Origin: Burkholderia contaminans
GTDB lineage: Bacteria; Pseudomonadota; Gammaproteobacteria; Burkholderiales; Burkholderiaceae
Direction: 5' to 3'
DNA: 64,000 nt
Assembly (NCBI RefSeq): GCF_029633825.1
Contig: NZ_CP090646.1
Coordinates: forward strand, 12,683 to 76,682
Under the pieces are notes generated by a model, which saw only the letters and a list, made by a program, of their open reading frames with translations, did no database searches and was not told where the DNA came from. The position numbers were made by a program, and so were the translations under genes. This document shows, in pieces, positions 24,878 through 32,660 of this stretch. Numbering within the stretch: position 1 is the stretch's first letter; each line of letters starts with the position of its first letter.

Positions 24878-25354
24878 TCACTTACCGGGGTTGCCACCCG
24901 CCTTCGAATTGCCAAAGTCCCCAGCTCGCCACCGCTCGTTCTGAGCGAGGCAGCGTAATAGATTCATCGCAACCAGTCCGTCGCCATACTCACGGCGAAT
25001 GATAGTAACCAGATGCTCGATCTCGGCCATTACACGCCGCGCACGCACGACCTCGAGGATTACGCGCCTCACGTCCGGGTCGCGCTCGCGCCGGTATAAC
25101 TCAACCAGTTCGCCGTGCATAGGCGGTTCGAATTCGGGCAGCGGCTTCACACCACTAGGCTTTACTTTGAACGCTTCCCGCCATTCTGGCGGTCCTACGC
25201 GCTCACGACGCGTATGGTTTAGGCACCGTCCCCATGCCTCTGTAAGCGTTTGAGATCGCAAACCCTCGCTCCTAGTTAACCAGAACGGGTACAGCTTTAC
25301 CTGCCCGTTATCGAGATCCGTGTACTCCCACTGATATTCCCAAACAGTCCCCAT
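24878..25354 (-). CDS. Hypothetical protein, the only leftward gene in the array
   Basis: A protein of about 158 aa from the ATG at 25354 (MGTVWEYQWEYTDLDNGQVK); an open frame continues to 25432 with no better start. The C-terminal half is helical and basic (RRERDPDVRRVILEVVRARR). No family recognised. Its orientation is opposite to its neighbours, and its upstream end abuts repeat copy B, which suggests that the repeat insertion or recombination removed its original promoter. Confidence 0.45.
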   Translation of the reverse strand: MGTVWEYQWEYTDLDNGQVKLYPFWLTRSEGLRSQTLTEAWGRCLNHTRRERVGPPEWREAFKVKPSGVKPLPEFEPPMHGELVELYRRERDPDVRRVILEVVRARRVMAEIEHLVTIIRREYGDGLVAMNLLRCLAQNERWRAGDFGNSKAGGNPGK

Positions 25355-25425
25355 TTTCGGCACCAACACTGTATGGATATCCAGTGTATCCCATCGACGC
25401 GCTACACACATGCGCGCCGCGGTTG

Positions 25426-25740
25426 TGTGCAAGCGGCGGCGGCCGCCGGAGTCCTGCGCCGGGCTACGGGGGGTCGTGGCCGCTTACGCGGCTCCGAGGT
25501 CTACCGACCCGGCCCCCCTACCGTCACACCCGCCCGTCCACTGGACGGTCGGGCAAGGGACAGCTCCGGCGGGGCAAGCGCCTGGTGGTGATCGACGTTC
25601 CGGATTGGCTTTGCAGGAAAGGGGGTCTGCCGGGCGCGTCTCGTAATTCGCAATGTCTATCTATGCCTGCCCGCCATTGGGACAATCAATCTCCAAACGA
25701 TAGACGAAACGAGATACGAATAGTAAAATGGTTTCCGTGG
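25426..25740 (+). repeat. Promoter-carrying repeat, copy B (partial, about 315 bp)
   Basis: Homologous to the 3' three-fifths of the 508-bp unit. -35 TAGACG (25701-25706), 17 bp, -10 TAAAAT (25724-25729). Inverted 19-bp elements flank the usual 37-bp gap. Drives the small operon 25803-26992. Confidence 0.9.
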
Positions 25741-25802
25741 TGGTGATGACCACGGAATACGACGATGCCCCGGCCACTACCTTAACTACTACAGGAGAAA
25801 CA

Positions 25803-26150
25803 ATGGATACGTTGCATGTTGCGCGTCGTGTTACGCGCAAGTTTGTCGGCACGTTCCGCCACCTGGACGCATGGGACGAGCTGGGCACGATCCGGCACAC
25901 GCCATTCCGCAAGGTGTACAACCCGGCACGCGATGAAGATTTGTCGGACGGCCCCAGCTACGTCGCCTTCGCCCGCCTGCCCGCCGGCGCGGACGTCAAA
26001 GAGTGGTGCCTCGCCATCGAGGACAGCATGTCGTCGCACGGCTGCTCGCACGAGTACGACTGCTGCGGCTGCGCCTCGCACTACGCGCGGGTGTATCCGT
26101 ACCGCGGCCGCGTGGTGCGGATCAGCGTCGGCGTGTCCTACAACTACTGA
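25803..26150 (+). CDS. Hypothetical cysteine-containing protein (115 aa)
   Basis: Begins MDTLHVARRVTRKFVGTFRH. It has a cysteine cluster SHGCSHEYDCCGCASHYARV near residue 78 that could bind metal. ACAGGAGAAAC precedes the ATG. First gene of a five-gene operon behind repeat copy B. No family recognised. Confidence 0.6.
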   Translation: MDTLHVARRVTRKFVGTFRHLDAWDELGTIRHTPFRKVYNPARDEDLSDGPSYVAFARLPAGADVKEWCLAIEDSMSSHGCSHEYDCCGCASHYARVYPYRGRVVRISVGVSYNY

Positions 26151-26176
26151 CCAACGCAACGCCAAGGGGAACGACG

Positions 26177-26371
26177 ATGGCACGAATCAAGGCTGACGAG
26201 GTTTGCGTGGGCGACAAGATCGTCCGCCCCGGCGATGCGATTTACGAAGTCGTGGCGCTCGAATGGTTCACGGTCACGGTGCATCTGCATTGCGTCGAGC
26301 GCCGCGTGGCCAAGCTCGACCGACACGAGACGTTCTCGTACAACCGCGACGAAAAGGTCGAGGTTGCCTAA
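26177..26371 (+). CDS. Small protein (64 aa)
   Basis: Begins MARIKADEVCVGDKIVRPGD, a compact beta-rich protein resembling SH3-like or KOW-like small folds in style. It is preceded by an AAGGGGAACGACG linker typical of the array. Function unknown. Confidence 0.55.
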   Translation: MARIKADEVCVGDKIVRPGDAIYEVVALEWFTVTVHLHCVERRVAKLDRHETFSYNRDEKVEVA

Positions 26372-26398
26372 CAACCGCTCCCGCTACAGGAGAACGAC

Positions 26399-26623
26399 AT
26401 GTCAATCACTATCGAATTCGAAGATCTCGGGCAAGACTTTCTTGTGTGGACGCTCAATGAGAACGGCGTCGTGATCGAGTGCAAGCCGTTTCAGGCGTGG
26501 CTGTGGAAAGGTCGACAGGTAGTCGACTACGCAAGCCTGAAGCGCGGTGACGTTGTGCACTTCCTCGACAACGACAACCACATGCGACCGCTGAAATACC
26601 GCATTGCGCGCATCACGCACTGA
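26399..26623 (+). CDS. Small protein (74 aa)
   Basis: Begins MSITIEFEDLGQDFLVWTLN; likely beta-rich. It starts directly after the conserved AACCGCTCCCGCTACAGGAG ribosome-binding linker. Function unknown. Confidence 0.55.
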   Translation: MSITIEFEDLGQDFLVWTLNENGVVIECKPFQAWLWKGRQVVDYASLKRGDVVHFLDNDNHMRPLKYRIARITH

Positions 26624-26651
26624 TCAACCGCTCTCGCTACAGAAGAAAGAC

Positions 26652-26783
26652 ATGGACGACTTCGGCAACTCGATCAACAACTACGCATTCCTGATGCACG
26701 ACATGATCTGGAAGCGAATCTACTTCTTCACCAGCGCTATCAGCGGCGGTTCGCACGTCGACGCGGCCGACAACGTGATCTAA
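26652..26783 (+). CDS. Small protein (43 aa)
   Basis: Sequence MDDFGNSINNYAFLMHDMIW...ADNVI. It begins after another copy of the conserved linker (CAACCGCTCTCGCTACAGAA), which is the main evidence that it is translated. Function unknown. Confidence 0.5.
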   Translation: MDDFGNSINNYAFLMHDMIWKRIYFFTSAISGGSHVDAADNVI

Positions 26784-26812
26784 CCAACCGCTACCGCTAC
26801 AGGGGAAAGACC

Positions 26813-26992
26813 ATGCCAGAAGAACAACTCGCGAGCGCAGTGGAACTGCTGATGGCGCTCAAACGCGACCTGATGCACGCGCGCCGGTTCGGGCCGGACA
26901 CACTCGCTAACTACCGGCGCGCTTGTTCGTCGGCAGAAGGTGACGTTGAAGCGTGGCTCATCGAACATGGCCACCTCAAATCGACCGAGTAG
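26813..26992 (+). CDS. Small helical protein (59 aa)
   Basis: Sequence begins MPEEQLASAVELLMALKRDL; it looks alpha-helical and acidic at the end. It follows the conserved linker CCAACCGCTACCGCTACAGG. Its stop codon touches repeat copy C. Function unknown. Confidence 0.5.
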   Translation: MPEEQLASAVELLMALKRDLMHARRFGPDTLANYRRACSSAEGDVEAWLIEHGHLKSTE

Positions 26993-27179
26993 CAAGGGAC
27001 AGATCCGGCGGGGCAAGCGCCTGGTGGTGATCGACGTTCCGGAATGGCTTTGCAGGAAAGGGGGGCTGCCGGGCGCGTCGCGTAATTCGCGCCGTCGATC
27101 GAAAATCGCCCGCCATTGGGACAATCAATCACGAAGCGATAGACAAAACGAAGTACGGCACGTAAAATGGTTTCCATGG
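26993..27179 (+). repeat. Promoter-carrying repeat, copy C (shortest, about 187 bp)
   Basis: Only the 3' end of the unit is present, beginning at GCAAGGGACAG. -35 TAGACA (27140-27145), 17 bp, -10 TAAAAT (27163-27168). The left element is degenerate (GTCGATC). Drives the DUF4942-like gene. Confidence 0.88.
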
Positions 27180-27208
27180 TGATTGTGACAATTTTTGGAG
27201 AAAGTACC

Positions 27209-28027
27209 GTGCCGCAAGCGACGACAGACCTGGTTAAGAGTGTGAGTGTTGAGAACATGCTCCGGCAGCGTGACGCCGTAATGGAGCGTATCGCAGAAGC
27301 GAAGCGGCTGATTGGCGAAGCTGACGAAATTGCTTCGAAGGCCGGATTTGGCGCAGTGAGTGGCTATATCTCGGACAGATATTCGCACGGTGGTGCGCGC
27401 TTTGGTCATGCTGATTTCGTGGAGCAGATGCGCAAGCATGTTGATGCTTCCGGTTGGAAGCATCTGATGAACGAGTCAGGAATTCGAACCCTGATGGATG
27501 CCGAGGCGCGGAAGCAATGGGACAGCAGCGTCTATGAATTGAAGACGCCGGAGCTGACACTTGCAAACGTCACTTCGACCTTTACAGTGCTGCGCGATGG
27601 CCGGGAAGAACTGTTCGAACGAGGCGTGATCGCTTGCTTTCGCGGACTGTCGTGGGACTATAAGACCAATCAACCGTTCAAGTTTGGTAAGCGTATTGTG
27701 ATGCGATGCCTCTACCAGGCTCAGGTTGGCCCCTATACGCAGAGTGTCAACCACCACGCGGCCGACAAGCTAGACGATCTTGTGCGCGTGTTCAGCGTGC
27801 TTGATGGGAAGCCGGAACCCGACCACCGGAACGGCATGTATATGCACCTGAGCAATGCTACGTGCAAACGTCCCGTTGAGCGCTTCATCGATCTCGAATA
27901 TTTTGAGATTCGCTGGTTCAAGAATGGTAACGGACACTTGACATTCAAGCGGCCCGAGCTTGTCGAAAAGATCAATCGAATTATCGCGAAGTGCTACCCG
28001 CACGCACTCGCATCCGAGGTTAGATAA
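27209..28027 (+). CDS. DUF4942-like protein
   Basis: A 272-aa protein resembling the DUF4942 family found on plasmids, phages and mobile islands. Recognisable parts are FTVLRDGREELFERGVIACF...RGLSWDYKTNQPFKFGKRIV near residue 135 and the end YFEIRWFKNGNGHLTFKRPE near residue 237. Family function is unknown; relatives are sometimes fused to DNA methyltransferases. GTG start with GGAGAAAG upstream. The single-gene operon lies behind repeat copy C. Confidence 0.7.
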   Translation: MPQATTDLVKSVSVENMLRQRDAVMERIAEAKRLIGEADEIASKAGFGAVSGYISDRYSHGGARFGHADFVEQMRKHVDASGWKHLMNESGIRTLMDAEARKQWDSSVYELKTPELTLANVTSTFTVLRDGREELFERGVIACFRGLSWDYKTNQPFKFGKRIVMRCLYQAQVGPYTQSVNHHAADKLDDLVRVFSVLDGKPEPDHRNGMYMHLSNATCKRPVERFIDLEYFEIRWFKNGNGHLTFKRPELVEKINRIIAKCYPHALASEVR

Positions 28028-28091
28028 CCCGGCACCGCTGAACGGCCACGCCAGCGCGGCATTGATCTGACGGAGCCCCCCCACACACTAA

Positions 28092-28599
28092 CGCCCCAGC
28101 AGCTTGCCGCGCTGGGGCGTTTTGCTATCCAGCTCGCGCGTTGCGCTCGATGGGGACGGCGCGCCGCTGCGCGTCGCGATCGCGGGCCGGCCGCCGGCGA
28201 CGCGGGCGGGGGCTCTCGATCCAGCTCGCGCGCCCTGGCGGCCGCGCTCGATGCCGACGACGGGCGGCGCATTCGCGCCGCGGTGGTCTGCGAGCGGCGG
28301 CGGCCGCCGGAGTCCTGCGCCGGGCTACGGGGGTCGTGGCCGCTTGCGCGGCCCCGAGGTCTACCGACCCGGCCCCCTACCGTCTCACCCGCCCGTCCAC
28401 TGGACGGTCGGGCAAGGGACGACACCGGCGGGGCAAGCGCCTGGTGGTGATCGACGTTCCGGATTGGCTTTGCAGGAAAGGGGGGCTGCCGGGTGTGTCG
28501 CGTAATTCGCAACGTCTATCTATTTCCGCCCGCCATTGGGACAATCAATCGCCAAACGATAGACAAAACGAAGTACGTAGCGTAAAATGATTTCCATGG
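28092..28599 (+). repeat. Promoter-carrying repeat, copy D (full, 508 bp)
   Basis: Full-length unit. It opens with a terminator hairpin (CGCCCCAGC 28092-28100, GCTGGGGCG 28111-28119, then TTTT), continues through about 380 bp of very GC-rich DNA, and closes with the promoter: left element 28502-28520, 37-bp gap, GATAGAC-N4-CGA-N2-TAC 28558-28576, -35 TAGACA (28560-28565), 17 bp, -10 TAAAAT (28583-28588). It thus ends one operon and starts the next. Confidence 0.92.
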
Positions 28600-28624
28600 T
28601 GAGGCGTTGACAAGGAGATGAGAA

Positions 28625-29107
28625 ATGCAAGCCAAGATTGAAGTTGCAGCCGTTCTGGACAGCCTGCGCATCCAGGCGTCTACCCGCGTCTTTGCGGAGA
28701 GCGATGATCGGCAGTATTTCGTGAACAGCAGCTACATCGAAGATCGTGACGTGATTCTTCGCATCCTGATCGAGCGCGCCATCATTCGCCGTGCCGTGAG
28801 CGACATTCTGGCCGACAGTGAAGGCTATACCGTTCGCGTGTGGGACGGCGAAGCATATGCCATCAAGTCGTCTCGCGATCTTATCGAGATCATGGGTGCG
28901 ATCATGGCGACGGACGAGGAAACCATCATCATCCACCGTCCCCACACGGAAGAGAATCGGAGCAAGCCGGTGCGTGTCGGATCGTTGTCTCTGGTCTACG
29001 GTAACTCCGGCTGGGACGTCATTTCCGACAACGCGGACAACGACGAGACGAACCGCCTGATCGCGGGAGCCGAGAAGCTCGCCAGCGCCTTCGCCGCAGT
29101 GCTTTGA
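28625..29107 (+). CDS. Hypothetical protein (160 aa)
   Basis: Begins MQAKIEVAAVLDSLRIQAST. It reads as a soluble alpha/beta protein with a conserved-looking core SDDRQYFVNSSYIEDRDVIL and ADSEGYTVRVWDGEAYAIKS. No family recognised. AAGGAGATG precedes the ATG. First gene of an operon of six small genes behind copy D. Confidence 0.6.
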   Translation: MQAKIEVAAVLDSLRIQASTRVFAESDDRQYFVNSSYIEDRDVILRILIERAIIRRAVSDILADSEGYTVRVWDGEAYAIKSSRDLIEIMGAIMATDEETIIIHRPHTEENRSKPVRVGSLSLVYGNSGWDVISDNADNDETNRLIAGAEKLASAFAAVL

Positions 29108-29153
29108 TCGAAACGGCCTGCCTGATGCGGGCCGACCTGATGAGGAAGGGATT

Positions 29154-29444
29154 ATGTATCTGTTTCTGATCGTCGCTAGGCTTAGCGGTAGCGATGCAGA
29201 GTTCGGCACGTTCTTGGAACCGGCCGAAGATGAGCAAATCGCACAAGATCTTGTGCTGTCCAGATTCACGGACGAGATGGAAGAGATCGAGAAGCGAGAG
29301 AAGTCGCTCGAAATCGAGGTCTCGGTACTGATCGGGGAGTATGTCGCAGAAGACACGCTACGAATCCCGACCGGTGTTGACTGGATGCTCGATCGGCAAG
29401 TGTGGCTGCGGTCTGTTGTACAGCCGCGCAGGCTCGGCTACTAA
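29154..29444 (+). CDS. Hypothetical protein (96 aa)
   Basis: Begins MYLFLIVARLSGSDAEFGTF, with an acidic central helix (EMEEIEKREKSLEIEVSVLI). GAGGAAGG precedes the ATG. Function unknown. Confidence 0.55.
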   Translation: MYLFLIVARLSGSDAEFGTFLEPAEDEQIAQDLVLSRFTDEMEEIEKREKSLEIEVSVLIGEYVAEDTLRIPTGVDWMLDRQVWLRSVVQPRRLGY

Positions 29445-29469
29445 TCAACGTACCCGAAGGGGAACGACC

Positions 29470-29700
29470 ATGAACGCAGCCAAGCAAGCAGTGATCGCAG
29501 ACGCGGAGCGCGCCGGCTACACGATCGAACGTCATGAAACGTGCGTTGACATCGTGAAGCGCACGAAGCATGCGAAGCCGCGCGTTGCAGTGGCGCTGCG
29601 CATCTATGAGGACGGCACGGCGTTCGATGCAACGATGGACCTGTCGGCCGCGAAGGCCATCCGTAACGCGGCCGACATGCGGGCGTTCCTTGGCATTTAA
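29470..29700 (+). CDS. Small protein (76 aa)
   Basis: Begins MNAAKQAVIADAERAGYTIE; a compact alpha/beta chain. The 3' part (MDLSAAKAIRNAADMRAFLG) resembles the ends of the genes at 31169 and 31394 (KAARDWLGY, AKAARHFIIERS), hinting at a small paralogous family. It follows an array-type linker. Function unknown. Confidence 0.55.
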   Translation: MNAAKQAVIADAERAGYTIERHETCVDIVKRTKHAKPRVAVALRIYEDGTAFDATMDLSAAKAIRNAADMRAFLGI

Positions 29701-29728
29701 CAACCGCTCCCGCTAGAGGAGAAAGACC

Positions 29729-29893
29729 GTGAAAGTCGAAAAGGTAGTGCTGCCGGACGGACGTGAGCGTGTGCGAGTTACAGGTGATGACGGCCGCAAG
29801 TCCTATTGGTGGCACATCCGCCAGCGGCCGCGCGAAATCACGTCGGCAAAGCAACGCGTGCTGATCGACGCAGCAATCGCGCGCTCCGCCTGA
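29729..29893 (+). CDS. Small basic protein (54 aa)
   Basis: GTG start after the conserved linker AACCGCTCCCGCTAGAGGAG. Sequence begins MKVEKVVLPDGRERVRVTGD and is basic. Function unknown; too short for most ORF callers but well supported by its linker. Confidence 0.5.
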   Translation: MKVEKVVLPDGRERVRVTGDDGRKSYWWHIRQRPREITSAKQRVLIDAAIARSA

Positions 29894-29921
29894 CCAACCG
29901 CTCCCACTACAGGAGAAAGCC

Positions 29922-30116
29922 ATGAACAAGCCGCAAATGACGCTTCGCTGGAACGACGGCGAAGAACAAGCGATCAGCCGGGCGAAAGCCGCCCGCGAGA
30001 TTCGCAAGAACCGCAACGCACACCCTGCGCTTGGCGTGCGCGTTTTCCGGAAATTTCGCGAGACGTACATCGTCAGCGAATTCCTCGGTGTCGGCTGCTG
30101 CATCCATCGCGCATGA
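29922..30116 (+). CDS. Small basic protein (64 aa)
   Basis: Begins MNKPQMTLRWNDGEEQAISR after linker AACCGCTCCCACTACAGGAG. The end FRKFRETYIVSEFLGVGCCI contains a Cys-Cys pair. Function unknown. Confidence 0.5.
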   Translation: MNKPQMTLRWNDGEEQAISRAKAAREIRKNRNAHPALGVRVFRKFRETYIVSEFLGVGCCIHRA

Positions 30117-30171
30117 ACAACTGGCCGCGCGTCCCGACTGACAACCGTAGTCACTATAGGAGATGGGCGAA

Positions 30172-30288
30172 ATGAAGATGCGTAAGCGCCGCATCAAACG
30201 AGGGCTGATTCTCGGGCCGTGGAAAGGGCAGCCAAACGCCCGACCGCTTCTGCTGTTATGGTGGCCGCATCACCACCGTAAAGCCTGA
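30172..30288 (+). CDS. Very small basic protein (38 aa)
   Basis: Sequence begins MKMRKRRIKRGLILGPWKGQ and ends in WWPHHHRKA. ATAGGAGATGGG precedes the ATG within a linker related to the others. Function unknown. Confidence 0.4.
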   Translation: MKMRKRRIKRGLILGPWKGQPNARPLLLLWWPHHHRKA

Positions 30289-30322
30289 AAAACCGCCCCC
30301 GCTACGACGGACATTGAAGTCA

Positions 30323-30830
30323 CGCCCCAGCAGCTTGCCGCGCTGGGGCGTTTTGCTATCCAGCTCGCGCGTTGCGCTCGATAGGGACGGCGCGCCGCTG
30401 CGCGTCGCGATCGCGGGCCGGCCGCCGGCGACGCGGGCGGGGGCTCTCGATCCAGCTCGCGCGCCCCGGCGGCCGCGCTCGATGCCGACGACGGGCGGCG
30501 CATTCGCGCCGCGGTGGTCTGCGAGCGGCGGCGGCCGCCGGAGTCCTGCGCCGGGCTACGGGGGTCGTGGCCGCTTGCGCGGCCCCGAGGTCTACCGACC
30601 CGGCCCCCTACCGTCGCACCCGCCCGTCCACTGGACGGTCGGGCAAGGGACGACACCGGCGGGGCAAGCGCCTGGTGGTGATCGACGTTCCGGATTGGCT
30701 TTGCAGGAAAGGGGGTCTGCCGGGCGCGTCGCGCAATTCGCATCGCCTATCTATATCTGCCGACCATTGGGACAATCAATCGTCAAACGATAGACAAAAC
30801 GAGATACGGATAGTAAAATGGTTTCCATGG
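30323..30830 (+). repeat. Promoter-carrying repeat, copy E (full, 508 bp)
   Basis: Terminator hairpin at its 5' end (from 30323), then the GC-rich middle and the promoter -35 TAGACA (30791-30796), 17 bp, -10 TAAAAT (30814-30819). The left element is slightly degraded (GCCTATC). Drives the operon 30852-32078. Confidence 0.92.
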
Positions 30831-30851
30831 TGATAGACATGGGGAACGACG

Positions 30852-31139
30852 ATGAACAAACCGACTTTCGCAAAGCTGCTTGACGCATGCGACTGCGCGA
30901 CACGCGGTCTGATGTTCAACGTCTGCTGCGCGCTCAGCGAGGCCGCTGACAACGCGATCCACAGCGAAGTGCTGGTCAGCAATGAGTTCGTTCGCGTTGG
31001 TGACAACTGTTCGCCCCTGTTCGACGGAGCCGCGCTCGACAGCCTAGCAACTGTCATGTCCTGCAACGTGCTAGGTTGGTCCGACGCAGAACACGCCGAC
31101 GTCGCTGCATGGCTCGCGGCCCGTGGCTTCACTTTTTAA
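30852..31139 (+). CDS. Hypothetical protein (95 aa)
   Basis: Begins MNKPTFAKLLDACDCATRGL and contains several cysteines (CDCATRG, NVCCALS, DNCSPL, SCNVLG). It ends with an alpha-helical ADVAAWLAARGFTF. First gene of a five-gene operon. No family recognised. Confidence 0.55.
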   Translation: MNKPTFAKLLDACDCATRGLMFNVCCALSEAADNAIHSEVLVSNEFVRVGDNCSPLFDGAALDSLATVMSCNVLGWSDAEHADVAAWLAARGFTF

Positions 31140-31168
31140 CAACCGTACCTACCAAGCTGGAGATCGCA

Positions 31169-31357
31169 ATGTTCGAAACTACAGCGGCCCTGATCCGATG
31201 GATCGACACCCATTACCTGCCCGAGCCGACGATCGACAACGGCGACGGCACCCTGACCGTAGCTTGCGCAGTGGTCGCGGCCGACAGAAGCGTGTTGATC
31301 GAGCGCTCGAAGATCCCGGCGACGCGTAAGGCCGCTCGCGACTGGCTCGGCTATTGA
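31169..31357 (+). CDS. Small protein (62 aa)
   Basis: Begins MFETTAALIRWIDTHYLPEP; the end IPATRKAARDWLGY resembles the ends of the 29470 and 31394 products. It follows a linker AACAACCGTACCTACC...GGAGATCGCA. Function unknown. Confidence 0.5.
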   Translation: MFETTAALIRWIDTHYLPEPTIDNGDGTLTVACAVVAADRSVLIERSKIPATRKAARDWLGY

Positions 31358-31393
31358 TCCGGTCGTACTGACCGACGACGAAGGGGAGTGACG

Positions 31394-31615
31394 ATGGAAA
31401 AGCTGAGCGCAATCGCGAAGTGTCAGGAAATGAAGCCGGTTCTGTCCAGCATCCAACAATCTGGATTCGCGGCGCAGATGATGCAGAACGGAACTATTGA
31501 AGTGCAAGACCCGGTTCTCTGCCTTGGCGTCGGCGGCAAGAACCATACGGAATACCGCACGATCAAGCTGCACGGTGCCAAGGCCGCGCGGCATTTCATT
31601 ATCGAACGCAGCTAA
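31394..31615 (+). CDS. Small protein (73 aa)
   Basis: Begins MEKLSAIAKCQEMKPVLSSI; the end TIKLHGAKAARHFIIERS resembles the 29470 and 31169 products. AGGGGAGTGACG precedes the ATG. Function unknown. Confidence 0.5.
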   Translation: MEKLSAIAKCQEMKPVLSSIQQSGFAAQMMQNGTIEVQDPVLCLGVGGKNHTEYRTIKLHGAKAARHFIIERS

Positions 31616-31631
31616 CTAAGGGGAAGAGTCC

Positions 31632-31862
31632 ATGACTACCGATACGATCGATCTGACGCCCACATGGGGTGAAGTCGGAAATATGTATGTCCGACTGGCA
31701 GAGTCGGGGGAAGTGGCCGCGATTCGGAGGATGCGATCGGAGGCTGCAAAGGCGTTTGCCGCAGCTCAGGCGTTCACGGCGATTCAAGCGACGCTCTCGG
31801 AAGAGCAGCGCGCGATCGCAAGTGGCGTACTGACCACTGAACTTTCGAAGATGGGCTACTGA
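31632..31862 (+). CDS. Small helical protein (76 aa)
   Basis: Begins MTTDTIDLTPTWGEVGNMYV and is mostly alpha-helical (MRSEAAKAFAAAQAFTAIQA). The opening DLTPTWGEVGNMYVRLAESG recalls small ICE/plasmid proteins with a TPTW...Y..L motif. AAGGGGAAGAG precedes it. Function unknown. Confidence 0.55.
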   Translation: MTTDTIDLTPTWGEVGNMYVRLAESGEVAAIRRMRSEAAKAFAAAQAFTAIQATLSEEQRAIASGVLTTELSKMGY

Positions 31863-31865
31863 AAA

Positions 31866-32078
31866 ATGACGTTGCTTAACCAAACCATGAGCGCTCGCGC
31901 GGTTCAGCTTCTGGTCGATGCCGAGGCGCAACGCTACGGGGAGCTGATTCGCGATCAAACGTGGTCACTGGAACACGCGCATTACGTTCTGACTCACATC
32001 GATCAGGAAAAGCTCGACCTCTTCTCTGTTGCAGGGCTCGCGATGGCGATCGCTTGGTATCAGTGCAGCGACAGCTAA
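31866..32078 (+). CDS. Small helical protein (70 aa)
   Basis: Begins MTLLNQTMSARAVQLLVDAE, 3 bp after the previous stop. Mostly alpha-helical. Last gene before repeat copy F. Function unknown. Confidence 0.5.
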   Translation: MTLLNQTMSARAVQLLVDAEAQRYGELIRDQTWSLEHAHYVLTHIDQEKLDLFSVAGLAMAIAWYQCSDS

Positions 32079-32100
32079 CCGCCCCGCCCTGCCCAACCGA

Positions 32101-32609
32101 CGCCCCAGCAGCTTGCCGCGCTGGGGCGTTTTGCTATCCAGCTCGCGCGTTGCGCTCGATGGGGACGGCGCGCCGCTGCGCGTCGCGATCGCGGGCCGGC
32201 CGCCGGCGACGCGGGCGGCGGCTCTCGATCCAGCTCGCGCGCCCTGGCGGCCGCGCTCGATGCCGACGACGGGGCGGCGCATGCGCGCCGCGGTGGTCTG
32301 CGAGTGCCTGCGGCCGCCGGAGTCCTGCGCCGGGCTACGGGGGTCGTGGCCGCTTACGCGGCCCCGAGGTCTACCGACCCGGCCCCCTACCGTCGCACCC
32401 GCCCGTCCACTGGACGGTCGGGCAAGGGACAGCACCGGCGGGGCGAGCGCCTGGTGGTGATCGACGTTCCGGATTGGCTTTGCAGGAAAGGGGGTCTGCC
32501 GGGCGCGTCTCGTAATTCGCAGCGTCTATCTATTCCCGCCCGCCATTGGGACAATCAATCGCCAAACGATAGACAAAACGAAGTACGTATCGTAAAATGG
32601 TTTCCATGG
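32101..32609 (+). repeat. Promoter-carrying repeat, copy F (full, 509 bp)
   Basis: Full unit with the 5' terminator hairpin (from 32101). Promoter -35 TAGACA (32570-32575), 17 bp, -10 TAAAAT (32593-32598). Drives the DUF932 operon. Confidence 0.92.
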
Positions 32610-32660
32610 TGATCGAGACGATCACCGCAGCAGAAACGGCAAATTTTCGGAGATTCCACC

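Noticed and set aside
27994..28512. Minus-strand frames with the recurring MRITRHxRQTPFPAKPIRNV start in repeat copies
   Set aside because: They recur only because the DNA repeats; they run into terminators and GC-rich filler and have no ribosome-binding site.
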